DNA of 11,965 bases from contig JAXFOQ010000027.1 of NCBI GenBank assembly GCA_034180345.1, positions 1-11,965 of the forward strand, given 5' to 3'. Below the pieces are notes generated by a model that did not search any database, was not told where the DNA came from, and saw nothing but the letters and a program-made list of their open reading frames with translations. The DNA comes from RGIG5681 sp034180345 (GTDB lineage: Bacteria > Bacillota_I > Bacilli_A > Erysipelotrichales > Erysipelotrichaceae). The stretch's first letter is position 1. Each line of letters begins with the position of its first letter. Shown piece by piece: positions 1 to 6,424 of the stretch. A program made the translations under genes and the position numbers.

Positions 1-1
1 A

Positions 2-163
2 ATTAACTCATGTACCCTCAATCCAGCAAGACTATTAAAACTAGATCATCGCAAAGGACAGCTACAGGCAGGAATGGATGCCGATATTGTCATCTTAGAT
101 AATGACTACCAAGTAATCCAAACCTATGCCAGAGGAAGGGATGTCTTTAATGGAAAGCAGTAA
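2..163 (+). CDS. Amidohydrolase, C-terminal fragment (isoaspartyl dipeptidase- or NagA-like)
   Basis: Only the last 53 codons are in the window; the gene begins upstream. The visible residues include NPARLLKL, then KGQLQAGMDADIVILD, then YARGRDVFNGK and the stop. An NPA..L followed by KG.L..G.DADIV.LD is the usual closing pattern of metal-dependent amidohydrolases, where the chain returns to the small beta-sandwich domain. The terminal ARGR.VF.GK resembles beta-aspartyl (isoaspartyl) dipeptidase, while the NPARLLKLD part also fits N-acetylglucosamine-6-phosphate deacetylase. No metal ligands are visible because they lie upstream, so the substrate cannot be settled here. The next gene starts inside this one, which suggests translational coupling. 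Family membership is fairly secure; the specific enzyme is not. Confidence 0.75.
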   Translation: MNSCTLNPARLLKLDHRKGQLQAGMDADIVILDNDYQVIQTYARGRDVFNGKQ

Positions 164-665
164 GAAAATCAGTGGTATAAATGTTCATGAATATCGTGGA
201 CAAAGGGTTTATCGTGATCCTTTAACCAAGGTTGGTTATATTATTCCTGATAATTATGCCAATAAATTTTATTTCTATCAAAATCGCTATGCGATTGTTG
301 TTATTGCCACAATTTTGATTTCTAATTTTGTGATTGATTGGTTGTTTGCGATACCGTTGACTTTGATTATTTTGATGATGTTTGAATATGATTTTAGAAG
401 GCGTTTTTTATCTAAAATGACCGCCATTCCTAATTTTAAACTAGATGCCAAAATGGATATTATCAGCAGAATTAGTAAAGATGAACCAGTAAATAAGATG
501 ATTTTAAGAATTGTTTTATATTTTACCTTGGCTGCTTTACTTGTGGCTAATTGTTTTGTATCTAAGATGGCAATGGTACCAACAGTACTTTCGATTGTTA
601 CAGCAGTAGTGGTTTTTGGTTTTGGTATTATGATGGTGATTTCATTATTCAGAAAAGGTAAATAA
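150..665 (+). CDS. Unrecognised four-helix membrane protein, 171 aa
   Basis: I do not recognise this protein. It starts with a polar stretch of about 40 residues (MESSKKISGINVHEYRG...), followed by two closely spaced hydrophobic helices at roughly 41-76, a basic loop containing FRRRFL, a charged central segment of about 35 residues, and two more helices at roughly 117-166 ending in FRKGK. Loop charge suggests cytoplasmic N- and C-termini. In-frame ATGs exist at 126, 141 and 150. I chose 150 because the purine-rich AGAGGAAGGG at 131-140 then sits about 9 bases upstream, while the ATG at 141 abuts it. The gene overlaps the upstream amidohydrolase by 14 bases, and the next gene follows after 2 bases, so they are probably one transcript. 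No function is assigned. Confidence 0.75.
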   Translation: MESSKKISGINVHEYRGQRVYRDPLTKVGYIIPDNYANKFYFYQNRYAIVVIATILISNFVIDWLFAIPLTLIILMMFEYDFRRRFLSKMTAIPNFKLDAKMDIISRISKDEPVNKMILRIVLYFTLAALLVANCFVSKMAMVPTVLSIVTAVVVFGFGIMMVISLFRKGK

Positions 666-667
666 TT

Positions 668-1351
668 ATGGATAATAAATTATTGATTTATATTTTATTG
701 ATATTCTTATTGTTATTTATCGTTGTAGCACAACAATTAATTAGTAAAAAATTTATTCAAGACTTATCAAATTTACTTTATCAAAAACAAGATGGTAATA
801 ATTATTTAACTAGACTTAATTCTTGGTATGGTAAATTGATGTTAGGTGCTAAAAAGCGTTTGTTTATGAGTGTTGATGGCTACTTGTTGTTGGAAGATCA
901 CTCAAAGATTGAAGAATGTTTTGATAAGTTGAATAAGTCAAGGCTATCTTTCACTCAAAAAATTGGCTTATACCAAAAAGAAATTCAATACTACATCAGC
1001 GTTAAAAAATATTCTGAAGCAATTAAGATTAATGATGACTTACAAAAATTAGGGGCAGTATTGGCTGATGATAAAAATATGGCCTATATTTTAGAAGAAA
1101 ATAATTTATTGATTGAAATTGATTGTAAGCACAATGCTAAGCTGGCTAAAAAAATGCTTGAAAAAGCCAAGGAAAGTCAAGGTGAGCTTGCCAAGGGTAT
1201 TTATTTTTTAAGGGCTGCCAAGTGTTATTATTATGGTGGTGATACCAAGAATATGAATAAATATTTAAAAGAAGCAGAATTGAAAACAACAGGTTCAACC
1301 TTGAATAAACAAATTCTTAAATATTTAAATGATCCATCACTTATGGATTGA
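668..1351 (+). CDS. Unrecognised membrane-anchored helical-repeat protein, 227 aa
   Basis: The protein has one hydrophobic N-terminal helix (about residues 4-22, rich in Leu/Ile/Val) with no cleavage site that I can see. The remaining 200 residues are soluble and almost wholly alpha-helical, rich in Lys, Leu, Tyr and Asn. Paired helices around 95-125 (Y..EI.YY...KKYSEAI), 135-165 and 175-205 (GIYFLRAAKCYYYGGD...NKYLKEAE) have the look of degenerate TPR repeats, which usually mediate protein contacts. The likely arrangement is a membrane anchor carrying a TPR-like domain on the cytoplasmic face. AAAAGG at 653-658 is the ribosome site, 9 bases before the ATG. The gene follows the four-helix protein by 2 bases, so the two may act together. 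The TPR call is inferred from helix spacing only. Confidence 0.75.
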   Translation: MDNKLLIYILLIFLLLFIVVAQQLISKKFIQDLSNLLYQKQDGNNYLTRLNSWYGKLMLGAKKRLFMSVDGYLLLEDHSKIEECFDKLNKSRLSFTQKIGLYQKEIQYYISVKKYSEAIKINDDLQKLGAVLADDKNMAYILEENNLLIEIDCKHNAKLAKKMLEKAKESQGELAKGIYFLRAAKCYYYGGDTKNMNKYLKEAELKTTGSTLNKQILKYLNDPSLMD

Positions 1352-1374
1352 CCCGAAGACTTCGGGTTTTTTAT
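1351..1374 (+). terminator. Intrinsic terminator closing the left operon
   Basis: A 7-bp stem (ACCCGAA at 1351-1357 with TTCGGGT at 1361-1367), a GAC loop and a run of six T form a strong rho-independent terminator. It begins on the last base of the TGA stop of the preceding gene. Confidence 0.95.
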
Positions 1375-1407
1375 TTGCAACCGTCAGTTGCGTAATTTCA
1401 AAGCTGA

Positions 1408-1425
1408 TGATATTGAATAATATCA
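1408..1425. promoter_or_regulatory. Palindrome, candidate operator of the XRE regulator
   Basis: TGATATT at 1408-1414 and AATATCA at 1419-1425 form perfect 7-bp arms around the 4-base spacer GAAT. The palindrome overlaps the proposed -35 box of the downstream XRE gene. That is the expected geometry for negative autoregulation by a dimeric HTH protein. The symmetry is seen directly; the role is inferred. Confidence 0.5.
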
Positions 1426-1441
1426 ATGACCTTGTTAGTAT
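1413..1441 (+). promoter_or_regulatory. Sigma-A-like promoter of the XRE gene
   Basis: TTGAAT (1413-1418), a 17-base spacer and TAGTAT (1436-1441) match the vegetative consensus well. Transcription would start near 1448, just before the ribosome site AGGAGA (1450-1455) of the gene beginning at 1464. Confidence 0.6.
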
Positions 1442-1463
1442 TTAATCACAGGAGAACATATTT

Positions 1464-1973
1464 ATGAAGATTAATGAAAAAATATTTAAGCATCGTCGAA
1501 TGAAGGGTCTATCGCAGGAGGATCTAGCTAGTGCTATTGGTGTTTCCAGACAATCCATCAGCAAGTGGGAAACTGGAGAATCAATGCCTGAAACTGGAAA
1601 ATTGAAATTATTAGCTGATTGCCTAGGGGTGAATGTTGATTATTTACTATCTGAGGATGATGTTAAAAACAATGGTTATGAAAAAGACAGTTTGGTATCT
1701 TTGATTAAAGGAGCTGTCAATCGCTATGGTTGGTTATTCGGTGCTAGAATGGCAATTGTTGGGGCAATCACCATTATCGGAGGAGTTTTATTCACTGTTC
1801 ATCATCATCATCAATATCAAAGCATCTTAAAAGATTTAGGAATTGAACAATCGTTTTTTCCTATGGATAATTTTTCATATATTTTATTTTTTATAATTTT
1901 CTTAGGGGTTGTGGAATTGGTTTTGGGTATCTTTTTAGCTAAGTATTTAAAGAATAAAGAAAATAATCTATAA
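1464..1973 (+). CDS. Membrane-anchored XRE/HTH transcriptional regulator, 169 aa
   Basis: Residues 5-61 form a canonical Cro/C1-type helix-turn-helix domain: LSQEDLASAIGVSR, then SISKWETGE (recognition helix and following turn), and a closing DCLGVNVDYLLSED segment. After a linker come two transmembrane helices at about 92-112 and 138-160. They are joined by a roughly 25-residue loop that opens with four consecutive histidines (113-116) and HQYQ, which is unusual and could bind metal. The start is fixed by AGGAGA at 1450-1455, 8 bases before the ATG. The gene is monocistronic, with its own promoter and a palindrome over the -35 box, so autoregulation is likely. HTH-plus-TM proteins of this kind are common in Firmicutes, and their targets usually cannot be predicted from sequence. 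Confidence 0.93.
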   Translation: MKINEKIFKHRRMKGLSQEDLASAIGVSRQSISKWETGESMPETGKLKLLADCLGVNVDYLLSEDDVKNNGYEKDSLVSLIKGAVNRYGWLFGARMAIVGAITIIGGVLFTVHHHHQYQSILKDLGIEQSFFPMDNFSYILFFIIFLGVVELVLGIFLAKYLKNKENNL

Positions 1974-1985
1974 AATATTATTTTT
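1960..1985 (+). terminator. Weak AT-only terminator candidate after the XRE gene
   Basis: AAAATAAT (1960-1967) can pair with ATTATTTT (1977-1984) over a 9-base loop and runs into a T stretch. The stem is all A-T and overlaps the stop codon, so it would be weak. No better terminator lies before the convergent gene's own terminator. Confidence 0.3.
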
Positions 1986-2084
1986 AAAGCCTTTATCGGC
2001 AATATTGAAATAGGTTAATTAGAAAATAATTATTGATAGTTGAATATTTTAGGCGTTATTGAGATGCTGTATATATTATCAATA

Positions 2085-2115
2085 TTAAAAAAGCATTAAA
2101 TGATTTTTAATGCTT
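2085..2115 (-). terminator. Terminator of the AEC permease gene
   Basis: AAGCATTAAA (2091-2100) and TTTAATGCTT (2106-2115) give a perfect 10-bp stem with a 5-base loop. Read on the minus strand it is followed by a T run. The stem includes the final codons and the TAA of the minus-strand gene. Confidence 0.85.
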
Positions 2116-3019
2116 CAGCGATTATCAACATCAGTGGTATGGTAATTATCGATGATAGGGTACTGATCATGGTGATTACCGATGCTGTTTCAACATCTTG
2201 ATTATATTTGAGCGCAAACATCGAAGTAGATATGGCGATTGGAGCACTGATAGCGATGATGAAGGTGGTTATTAATTCTTTATCAAAGTGCTTAAAGAAA
2301 TAAAAGAAGGCGATGGCAATAATCGGCATTAGGATTAATCGTGCTACATTTCCTTCAATGATTGTCAGTATATCCTTGAAGTGTTGCCGACCTATTTTTG
2401 CCACAAAGCTACCGAGGATAATCATTGCTAGTGGGGTATTTAACGAGGAAACAGCTCCTAAACAAATGGTTATCGGTGTTGGTAGTTGAATACTTAAACC
2501 ATGAATTATCAGTGAAATTACCAGTCCGACAATGGCTGGGTTGAATAGCAGAATTTTAATGGTTTCCTCGCGGTTCATTTTATTTTTATTAAACAACCAA
2601 ATACCATAAGTCCATGTGGCGATAGCTTGAATCACAACAAAGGGAATTAAGAATAGGATTCCCTTTTCTTTAAGTAGGGCATAAGTAAGAGGAATACCCA
2701 TAAAAGAAGCGTTGGTAAAAACACTCGAAAAAGCAATTAGGGGCTTTCTTTTCCCATAAAGAATCAAGCTAACAGTGATTAAAATCACATTGATAATTAT
2801 CGCTAATAAAAAAGAAGTAAAAAAATCTTTTTGGGTATTGGTATTTAAAGCATTGACGATGGAATTGATGATAATAAACAATGTTACATATTTTAAAAGG
2901 AAGGTTGTCAATTTTTCGATCGCATGATTATCGAAGATATTTTTCTTATACATTATATATCCCAATAATACTAAAAGATACATCGAAACAATCTGTTCAA
3001 TCACGATTTTTGTTGTCAT
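2096..3019 (-). CDS. AEC (auxin efflux carrier) family permease, 307 aa
   Basis: This is a hydrophobic protein with about ten transmembrane helices in two halves. Family hallmarks are visible: VFTNASFMGIPL near residues 100-111, LLFNPAIVGLVISL at the start of the second half, LNTPLAMIILGSF, and near the C-terminus APIAISTSMFALKYNQD followed by an ITIPLMLII helix. The length is normal for bacterial AEC members, which carry organic acids such as malate, lactate or related carboxylates across the cytoplasmic membrane; the substrate is not predictable here. GAGGTAATT just before the ATG is the ribosome site. The gene is divergent from the pyruvate formate-lyase operon, so carriage of a fermentation-related acid is a reasonable but untested inference. 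Confidence 0.92.
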   Translation of the reverse strand: MTTKIVIEQIVSMYLLVLLGYIMYKKNIFDNHAIEKLTTFLLKYVTLFIIINSIVNALNTNTQKDFFTSFLLAIIINVILITVSLILYGKRKPLIAFSSVFTNASFMGIPLTYALLKEKGILFLIPFVVIQAIATWTYGIWLFNKNKMNREETIKILLFNPAIVGLVISLIIHGLSIQLPTPITICLGAVSSLNTPLAMIILGSFVAKIGRQHFKDILTIIEGNVARLILMPIIAIAFFYFFKHFDKELITTFIIAISAPIAISTSMFALKYNQDVETASVITMISTLSSIITIPLMLIIAEALKII

Positions 3020-3044
3020 AATTACCTCATTTCACAATGTGTTT

Positions 3045-3073
3045 ATCATAGCAAAACCCTTATAAATATTCAA
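3045..3073 (-). promoter_or_regulatory. Promoter of the AEC permease gene
   Basis: On the minus strand TTGAAT (3068-3073), a 17-base spacer and TATGAT (3045-3050) give a good sigma-A match. The predicted start is near 3038, leaving a leader of about 19 bases that contains GAGG before the ATG at 3019. Confidence 0.7.
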
Positions 3074-3124
3074 TTGATAAATGAAAAAAATCATTATTTT
3101 ATCTGATTAAAAAATATATTTTAC

Positions 3125-3140
3125 TTGTAATCGCTTACAT
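3125..3140. promoter_or_regulatory. cre site (CcpA-binding catabolite response element)
   Basis: TTGTAATCGCTTACAT matches the Gram-positive cre consensus WTGNAANCGNWNNCWW at every defined position, and its core TGTAA-TCGC-TTACA is a perfect inverted repeat. It covers the whole -35 box and part of the spacer of the pfl promoter, so CcpA binding would be expected to block RNA polymerase. The consensus match is seen directly; CcpA itself is not in the window. Confidence 0.75.
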
Positions 3141-3153
3141 TAAGCAATATAAT
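3125..3153 (+). promoter_or_regulatory. Promoter of the pfl operon
   Basis: TTGTAA (3125-3130), exactly 17 bases, then a consensus TATAAT (3148-3153). Transcription should start near 3160, giving a leader of about 30 bases before pflA. It is back to back with the AEC promoter, with about 50 bases between the two -35 boxes. Confidence 0.8.
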
Positions 3154-3190
3154 TGAAAAACTAAAGTAAGTGAAATAGAATATATATGTA

Positions 3191-3916
3191 ATGATTGGTC
3201 ATGTTCACTCGATAGAAAGTTTTGGTACAGTTGATGGACCTGGAATCAGGTTTGTAATCTTTTTGCAAGGTTGCCCACTAAGGTGTCAATTTTGCCACAA
3301 TCCTGATACTTGGGAGCTTATTGGTGCAAGCAAAGAAATGAGCGTCGATGAGTTGATTACAGAAATTTCAAAGTACAAGAGCTATCTTAAAAATGGCGGA
3401 GTGACTGTTTCTGGTGGTGAACCATTACTTCAAATTGATTTTGTAATTGAATTATTCACCATCCTTAAACAAAAGGGCATTCATACCTGCGTCGATACTT
3501 CTGGCATCACTTTCAACAGTAAGCAAATTGATAAGTTTAATCGCTTGTGTAAAGTTACCGATTTGGTCTTACTGGATATTAAAACGATAAGAGATGATGC
3601 TCATAGGATTTTGACTGGTTCTTCAAATAAGCAGATTTTAGCTTTTGCCAAATATCTTGATAAGATGCATATGCCAGTTTGGATTAGACATGTTTTCTTA
3701 GATAAGAGAGAAAGCCTTGAAGAACTCAAAGAACTTAGAGCCTTTATTGAAACCCTGAGCAATGTGGAGAAGATTGAAATTCTCCCATATCACACTATGG
3801 GTATTGTGAAGTATAAGGCAATGAATATTCCGTACCCACTTATGGATATGGAAGTTCCTAGCAAAGCAGATATTGAAATGGCAAAAAACATTATTGTTAA
3901 GGGGGTGAAAGTATGA
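3191..3916 (+). CDS. pflA: Pyruvate formate-lyase activating enzyme (radical SAM)
   Basis: This enzyme uses a [4Fe-4S] cluster and S-adenosylmethionine to abstract a hydrogen from the glycine of pyruvate formate-lyase, creating the catalytic glycyl radical. The protein opens with the family signature IESFGTVDGPGIRFV. The cluster motif CPLRCQFC (Cys28, Cys32, Cys35) follows, then HNPDTW. The SAM-contacting SGGEP lies at 75-79, and LLDIKT and EILPYHTMG appear later in the barrel. At 241 residues it is full length. The ATG at 3191 fits the usual MIG..HS.ESFGT beginning, although the ribosome site upstream is poor. It is the first gene of the operon under the cre-covered promoter, and its TGA overlaps the next ATG by 4 bases. 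Having pflA upstream of pflB is the reverse of the E. coli order. Confidence 0.97.
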   Translation: MIGHVHSIESFGTVDGPGIRFVIFLQGCPLRCQFCHNPDTWELIGASKEMSVDELITEISKYKSYLKNGGVTVSGGEPLLQIDFVIELFTILKQKGIHTCVDTSGITFNSKQIDKFNRLCKVTDLVLLDIKTIRDDAHRILTGSSNKQILAFAKYLDKMHMPVWIRHVFLDKRESLEELKELRAFIETLSNVEKIEILPYHTMGIVKYKAMNIPYPLMDMEVPSKADIEMAKNIIVKGVKV

Positions 3917-4164
3917 AATTAATTAGTATTGTCGGTAATTGCAACGCCTGTGAAGTTTCGATGAAGCAGGTTTTAGCAGATTTTATGGACAGATATGAAA
4001 TTGAAGAATTTACCATTAGTCAAGATCTCATTGACAAATATCAATTGGAGAAGACGCCAGCACTTATTCTTGAAGATGAGGGTCAAGTGCTTGGGAAAGT
4101 CTATGGTTATCAACCGTCATTTATTTTAGAACAATGGCTAAGTGCCAAAGAAAGGGGTAAATAA
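3913..4164 (+). CDS. Small thioredoxin-fold protein with CxxC, 83 aa
   Basis: The protein has the minimal thioredoxin/glutaredoxin layout: a first beta strand (MKLISIVG), a CNAC redox motif at residues 10-13, a helix, a second strand, then KTPALIL with the likely cis-proline at Pro49 after Thr48, and a final helix ending near the C-terminus. That is shorter than classical thioredoxin (about 105 residues) and closer to glutaredoxin-like redox proteins. A strong ribosome site (AAGGGGG at 3899-3905) precedes the ATG, which overlaps the pflA stop by 4 bases, and pflB starts 1 base after the TAA. Its place between activase and lyase suggests a redox role for one of them, for example reducing disulfides or supplying electrons to PflA. 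That role is inferred from position only. The fold call is fairly good; the partner is unknown. Confidence 0.8.
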   Translation: MKLISIVGNCNACEVSMKQVLADFMDRYEIEEFTISQDLIDKYQLEKTPALILEDEGQVLGKVYGYQPSFILEQWLSAKERGK

Positions 4165-4165
4165 G

Positions 4166-6160
4166 ATGGATGCTTATCGTAAATTTGAAGGGGGCCATTG
4201 GCAAAATGAAATTGATGTCCGCGACTTCATTCAAAAAAATTATCACCCATACGAAGGTGATGATTCGTTCTTAGCGGGTCCTACTGAAGCTACAAATAAG
4301 CTTTGGAATCAGGTTATGGAATTAAACCAAAAAGAACGCGAAGCTGGTGGCGTACTTGACGCTGACACAAAAGTTGTAAGTTTAATTGATTCACATGATG
4401 CTGGATACTTAAACAAAGAACTAGAACAAATTGTTGGTTTCCAAACTGACAAACCATTCAAGCGTTCTTTACAACCGTTTGGTGGTATTAGAATGTCTGA
4501 ATTAGCTTTAAAAGCATATGGATTTGAAATTGATCCAGAAGTTACAGAAATTTTCACTAAATACCGTAAAACACACAACCAAGGTGTATTTGATGGTTAT
4601 ACTGCAGAAATGCGTGCTGCAAGACACTGTGGTATTATCACTGGTCTTCCAGATGCCTATGGTCGTGGACGCATTATCGGTGATTATCGTCGTGTGGCAT
4701 TATATGGAATTGATCGCTTAGTTGAAGAAAAAATTAAGGATATGGAGATCATTTCTTACACAATGACTGATGATACTATTAGAGCTCGTGAAGAACATTC
4801 TGAACAAATTAGAGCTTTGAAGGCAATGGCTAAAATGGCAGCTAAGTATGGTTATGATATTACCAAACCTGCAACTAATGCTAAAGAGGCTATTCAATGG
4901 ACATATTTCGGTTACCTTGCAGCTATTAAAGATCAAAATGGCGCAGCTATGAGCTTGGGTAGAACTTCAACTTTCTTAGATATTTATATTGAGCGTGATT
5001 TAGCAGAGGGTACTTTAACTGAACAAGAAGCCCAAGAATTAATGGATCACTTCGTTATGAAGTTAAGACTTGTTAAGTTTATGAGAACTCCTGAATACAA
5101 CGATTTATTCTCAGGCGATCCAACATGGGTTACTGAATCAATCGGTGGTATGGGTATTGATGGTCGTACTTTAGTAACTAAAAATTCATTCCGTGTCATG
5201 CATACTTTAGTGAATTTAGGACCAGCACCAGAACCTAACTTAACAGTATTATGGTCTACTAATTTACCACAGGGTTTCAAAGCCTTCTGTGCTAAGATTT
5301 CAATCGAAACAAGCTCAATTCAATATGAAAATGATGACTTGATGCGTGTAAGCATGGGTGATGATTATGCAATCGCATGTTGTGTAAGTTCAATGAGAAT
5401 TGGTAAAGAAATGCAATTCTTCGGTGCTCGTGCCAACCTTGCAAAGGCATTATTATATGCGATTAACGGTGGTTTTGATGAAGTTAAGAAGGAACAAGTT
5501 GCTCCTCGTTTTGAAAAGATTTCTTCAGAAATATTAGACTTTGATGAAGTTATGGTTAAATACGATCAAATGTTAGAATGGTTGGCAAAACTATATGTTG
5601 ATACATTAAATGTTATCCATTATATGCATGATAAATATAGTTATGAAGCTGCTCAAATGGCATTACACGATCGTGAGGTTAAGCGTCTATTCGCAACAGG
5701 TATTGCTGGATTATCAGTTGTAGCTGACAGTTTAAGTGCTATTAAATATGCCAAGGTTAAGACTGTTAGAGATGAAAATGGTATTTGCACAGGCTTTGAA
5801 ATTGAAGGTGATTTCCCTAAATACGGAAATAATGATGATCGTGTAGATACATTCGCAACCGATCTTGTTAAGCGTTTCATGAATAAGATTCGTAAACATC
5901 ACACTTATCGTGATGGCTGGCCTTCAATGTCAATTTTAACTATTACTTCTAATGTTGTTTATGGTAAGAAGACAGGTGCAACACCTGATGGCCGTCTTGC
6001 TGGTCAACCATTTGCACCAGGTGCTAACCCAATGCACGGTCGTGATCACAGCGGTGCTTTAGCATCACTTCAATCGGTAAGTAAGTTACCATATGAACAT
6101 TCTCGTGATGGCATTTCCAATACATTTAGTATTGTTCCAGAATCATTAGGAAAGGATTAA
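4166..6160 (+). CDS. pflB: Pyruvate formate-lyase catalytic core, lacking its glycyl-radical domain
   Basis: Formate acetyltransferase converts pyruvate and CoA to acetyl-CoA and formate. The 664-residue product follows PFL from its N-terminus (W...IDVRDFIQ.NY.PY.GD..FL) through the catalytic pair ACCVSSM (Cys405, Cys406) and GKEMQFFGARANLAK, to SKLPY...DGISNTFSIVPESLGKD. It then stops, about 80 residues short of a normal PFL of roughly 740-760. The missing segment carries the radical glycine and is encoded by the next frame. I chose the ATG at 4166 because AAAGGGG (4151-4157) is 8 bases upstream and MDAYRKFEGGHW fits the family; an in-frame ATG at 4142 would overlap the preceding gene. Alone this polypeptide cannot carry the radical, so it presumably works only with the downstream product. 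Confidence 0.96.
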   Translation: MDAYRKFEGGHWQNEIDVRDFIQKNYHPYEGDDSFLAGPTEATNKLWNQVMELNQKEREAGGVLDADTKVVSLIDSHDAGYLNKELEQIVGFQTDKPFKRSLQPFGGIRMSELALKAYGFEIDPEVTEIFTKYRKTHNQGVFDGYTAEMRAARHCGIITGLPDAYGRGRIIGDYRRVALYGIDRLVEEKIKDMEIISYTMTDDTIRAREEHSEQIRALKAMAKMAAKYGYDITKPATNAKEAIQWTYFGYLAAIKDQNGAAMSLGRTSTFLDIYIERDLAEGTLTEQEAQELMDHFVMKLRLVKFMRTPEYNDLFSGDPTWVTESIGGMGIDGRTLVTKNSFRVMHTLVNLGPAPEPNLTVLWSTNLPQGFKAFCAKISIETSSIQYENDDLMRVSMGDDYAIACCVSSMRIGKEMQFFGARANLAKALLYAINGGFDEVKKEQVAPRFEKISSEILDFDEVMVKYDQMLEWLAKLYVDTLNVIHYMHDKYSYEAAQMALHDREVKRLFATGIAGLSVVADSLSAIKYAKVKTVRDENGICTGFEIEGDFPKYGNNDDRVDTFATDLVKRFMNKIRKHHTYRDGWPSMSILTITSNVVYGKKTGATPDGRLAGQPFAPGANPMHGRDHSGALASLQSVSKLPYEHSRDGISNTFSIVPESLGKD

Positions 6161-6166
6161 AATAAA
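6151..6166 (+). promoter_or_regulatory. Ribosome site and cistron junction within split pfl
   Basis: AAAGGA at 6151-6156 lies inside the last codons of the core (Gly-Lys-Asp) and is 10 bases before the ATG at 6167. The core's TAA (6158-6160) is followed by AAT AAA ATG in the same reading frame. This allows reinitiation or coupled initiation of the glycyl-radical subunit. Confidence 0.6.
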
Positions 6167-6400
6167 ATGAGTAATAAAGTAGAAAATTTAGTAAATATGA
6201 TTGATGGTTATGTAGCTGAGGGAGGACATCATCTAAATGTTAATGTTTTCAATCGTGAAACATTATTAGATGCACAAGCACATCCTGAAAAATATCCACA
6301 ATTGACAGTGCGTGTTTCTGGTTATGCAGTTAACTTCAATAAATTAACTAAAGAGCAACAAGATGAAGTTATTTCACGCACAATGCATGAAAGAATGTAA
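6167..6400 (+). CDS. Stand-alone glycyl-radical domain of pyruvate formate-lyase, 77 aa
   Basis: This small protein corresponds to the C-terminal domain of PFL. NLVNMIDGY and GGHHLNVNVFNRE are followed by PEKYPQLTVRVSGYAVNF, with the radical glycine expected at Gly52, and by KLTKEQQDEVISRT at the end. E. coli GrcA (YfiD) has a comparable sequence and acts as a spare part for oxygen-cleaved PFL, but there PflB keeps its own domain. Here the upstream core has none, so this chain should be an essential subunit that PflA radicalises and the core then uses. It is in the same frame as the core, separated by TAA-AAT-AAA, and its first residues (MSNKVE) look like a short native N-terminus. It ends 25 bases before the operon terminator. 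Domain identity is near certain; two-subunit function is inferred. Confidence 0.95.
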   Translation: MSNKVENLVNMIDGYVAEGGHHLNVNVFNRETLLDAQAHPEKYPQLTVRVSGYAVNFNKLTKEQQDEVISRTMHERM

Positions 6401-6424
6401 TTAAATAAAATTAAAATAATGCAT

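Noticed and set aside
126..149. Earlier in-frame ATGs (126 and 141) for the four-helix membrane protein
   Set aside because: They lie on or directly against the purine-rich ribosome site, deeper inside the upstream gene; 150 has the best spacing.
1817..2002. Minus-strand open frame across the end of the XRE gene
   Set aside because: It is low-complexity and Lys/Ile-rich, antisense to a confident gene, and without promoter or ribosome site.
3125..3140. Rex (NADH-sensing) operator instead of cre
   Set aside because: The arms TTGTAA/TTACAT lack the longer TTGTTAA/TTAACAA-type symmetry, while every defined cre position matches.
4142..4165. N-terminal extension of the PFL core to the ATG at 4142
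   Set aside because: It would overlap the CxxC gene by 23 bases, lacks a well-placed ribosome site and adds residues not typical of PFL; 4166 has AAAGGGG at 8 bases.
4309..5880. Several open frames antisense to or overlapping the PFL core
   Set aside because: They are shadows of the PFL reading frame, with no ribosome sites and no recognisable protein features.
6140..6170. Frameshift or assembly indel as the cause of the PFL split
   Set aside because: Both parts are in the same phase, so no insertion or deletion is needed; only a substitution or a native stop remains possible.
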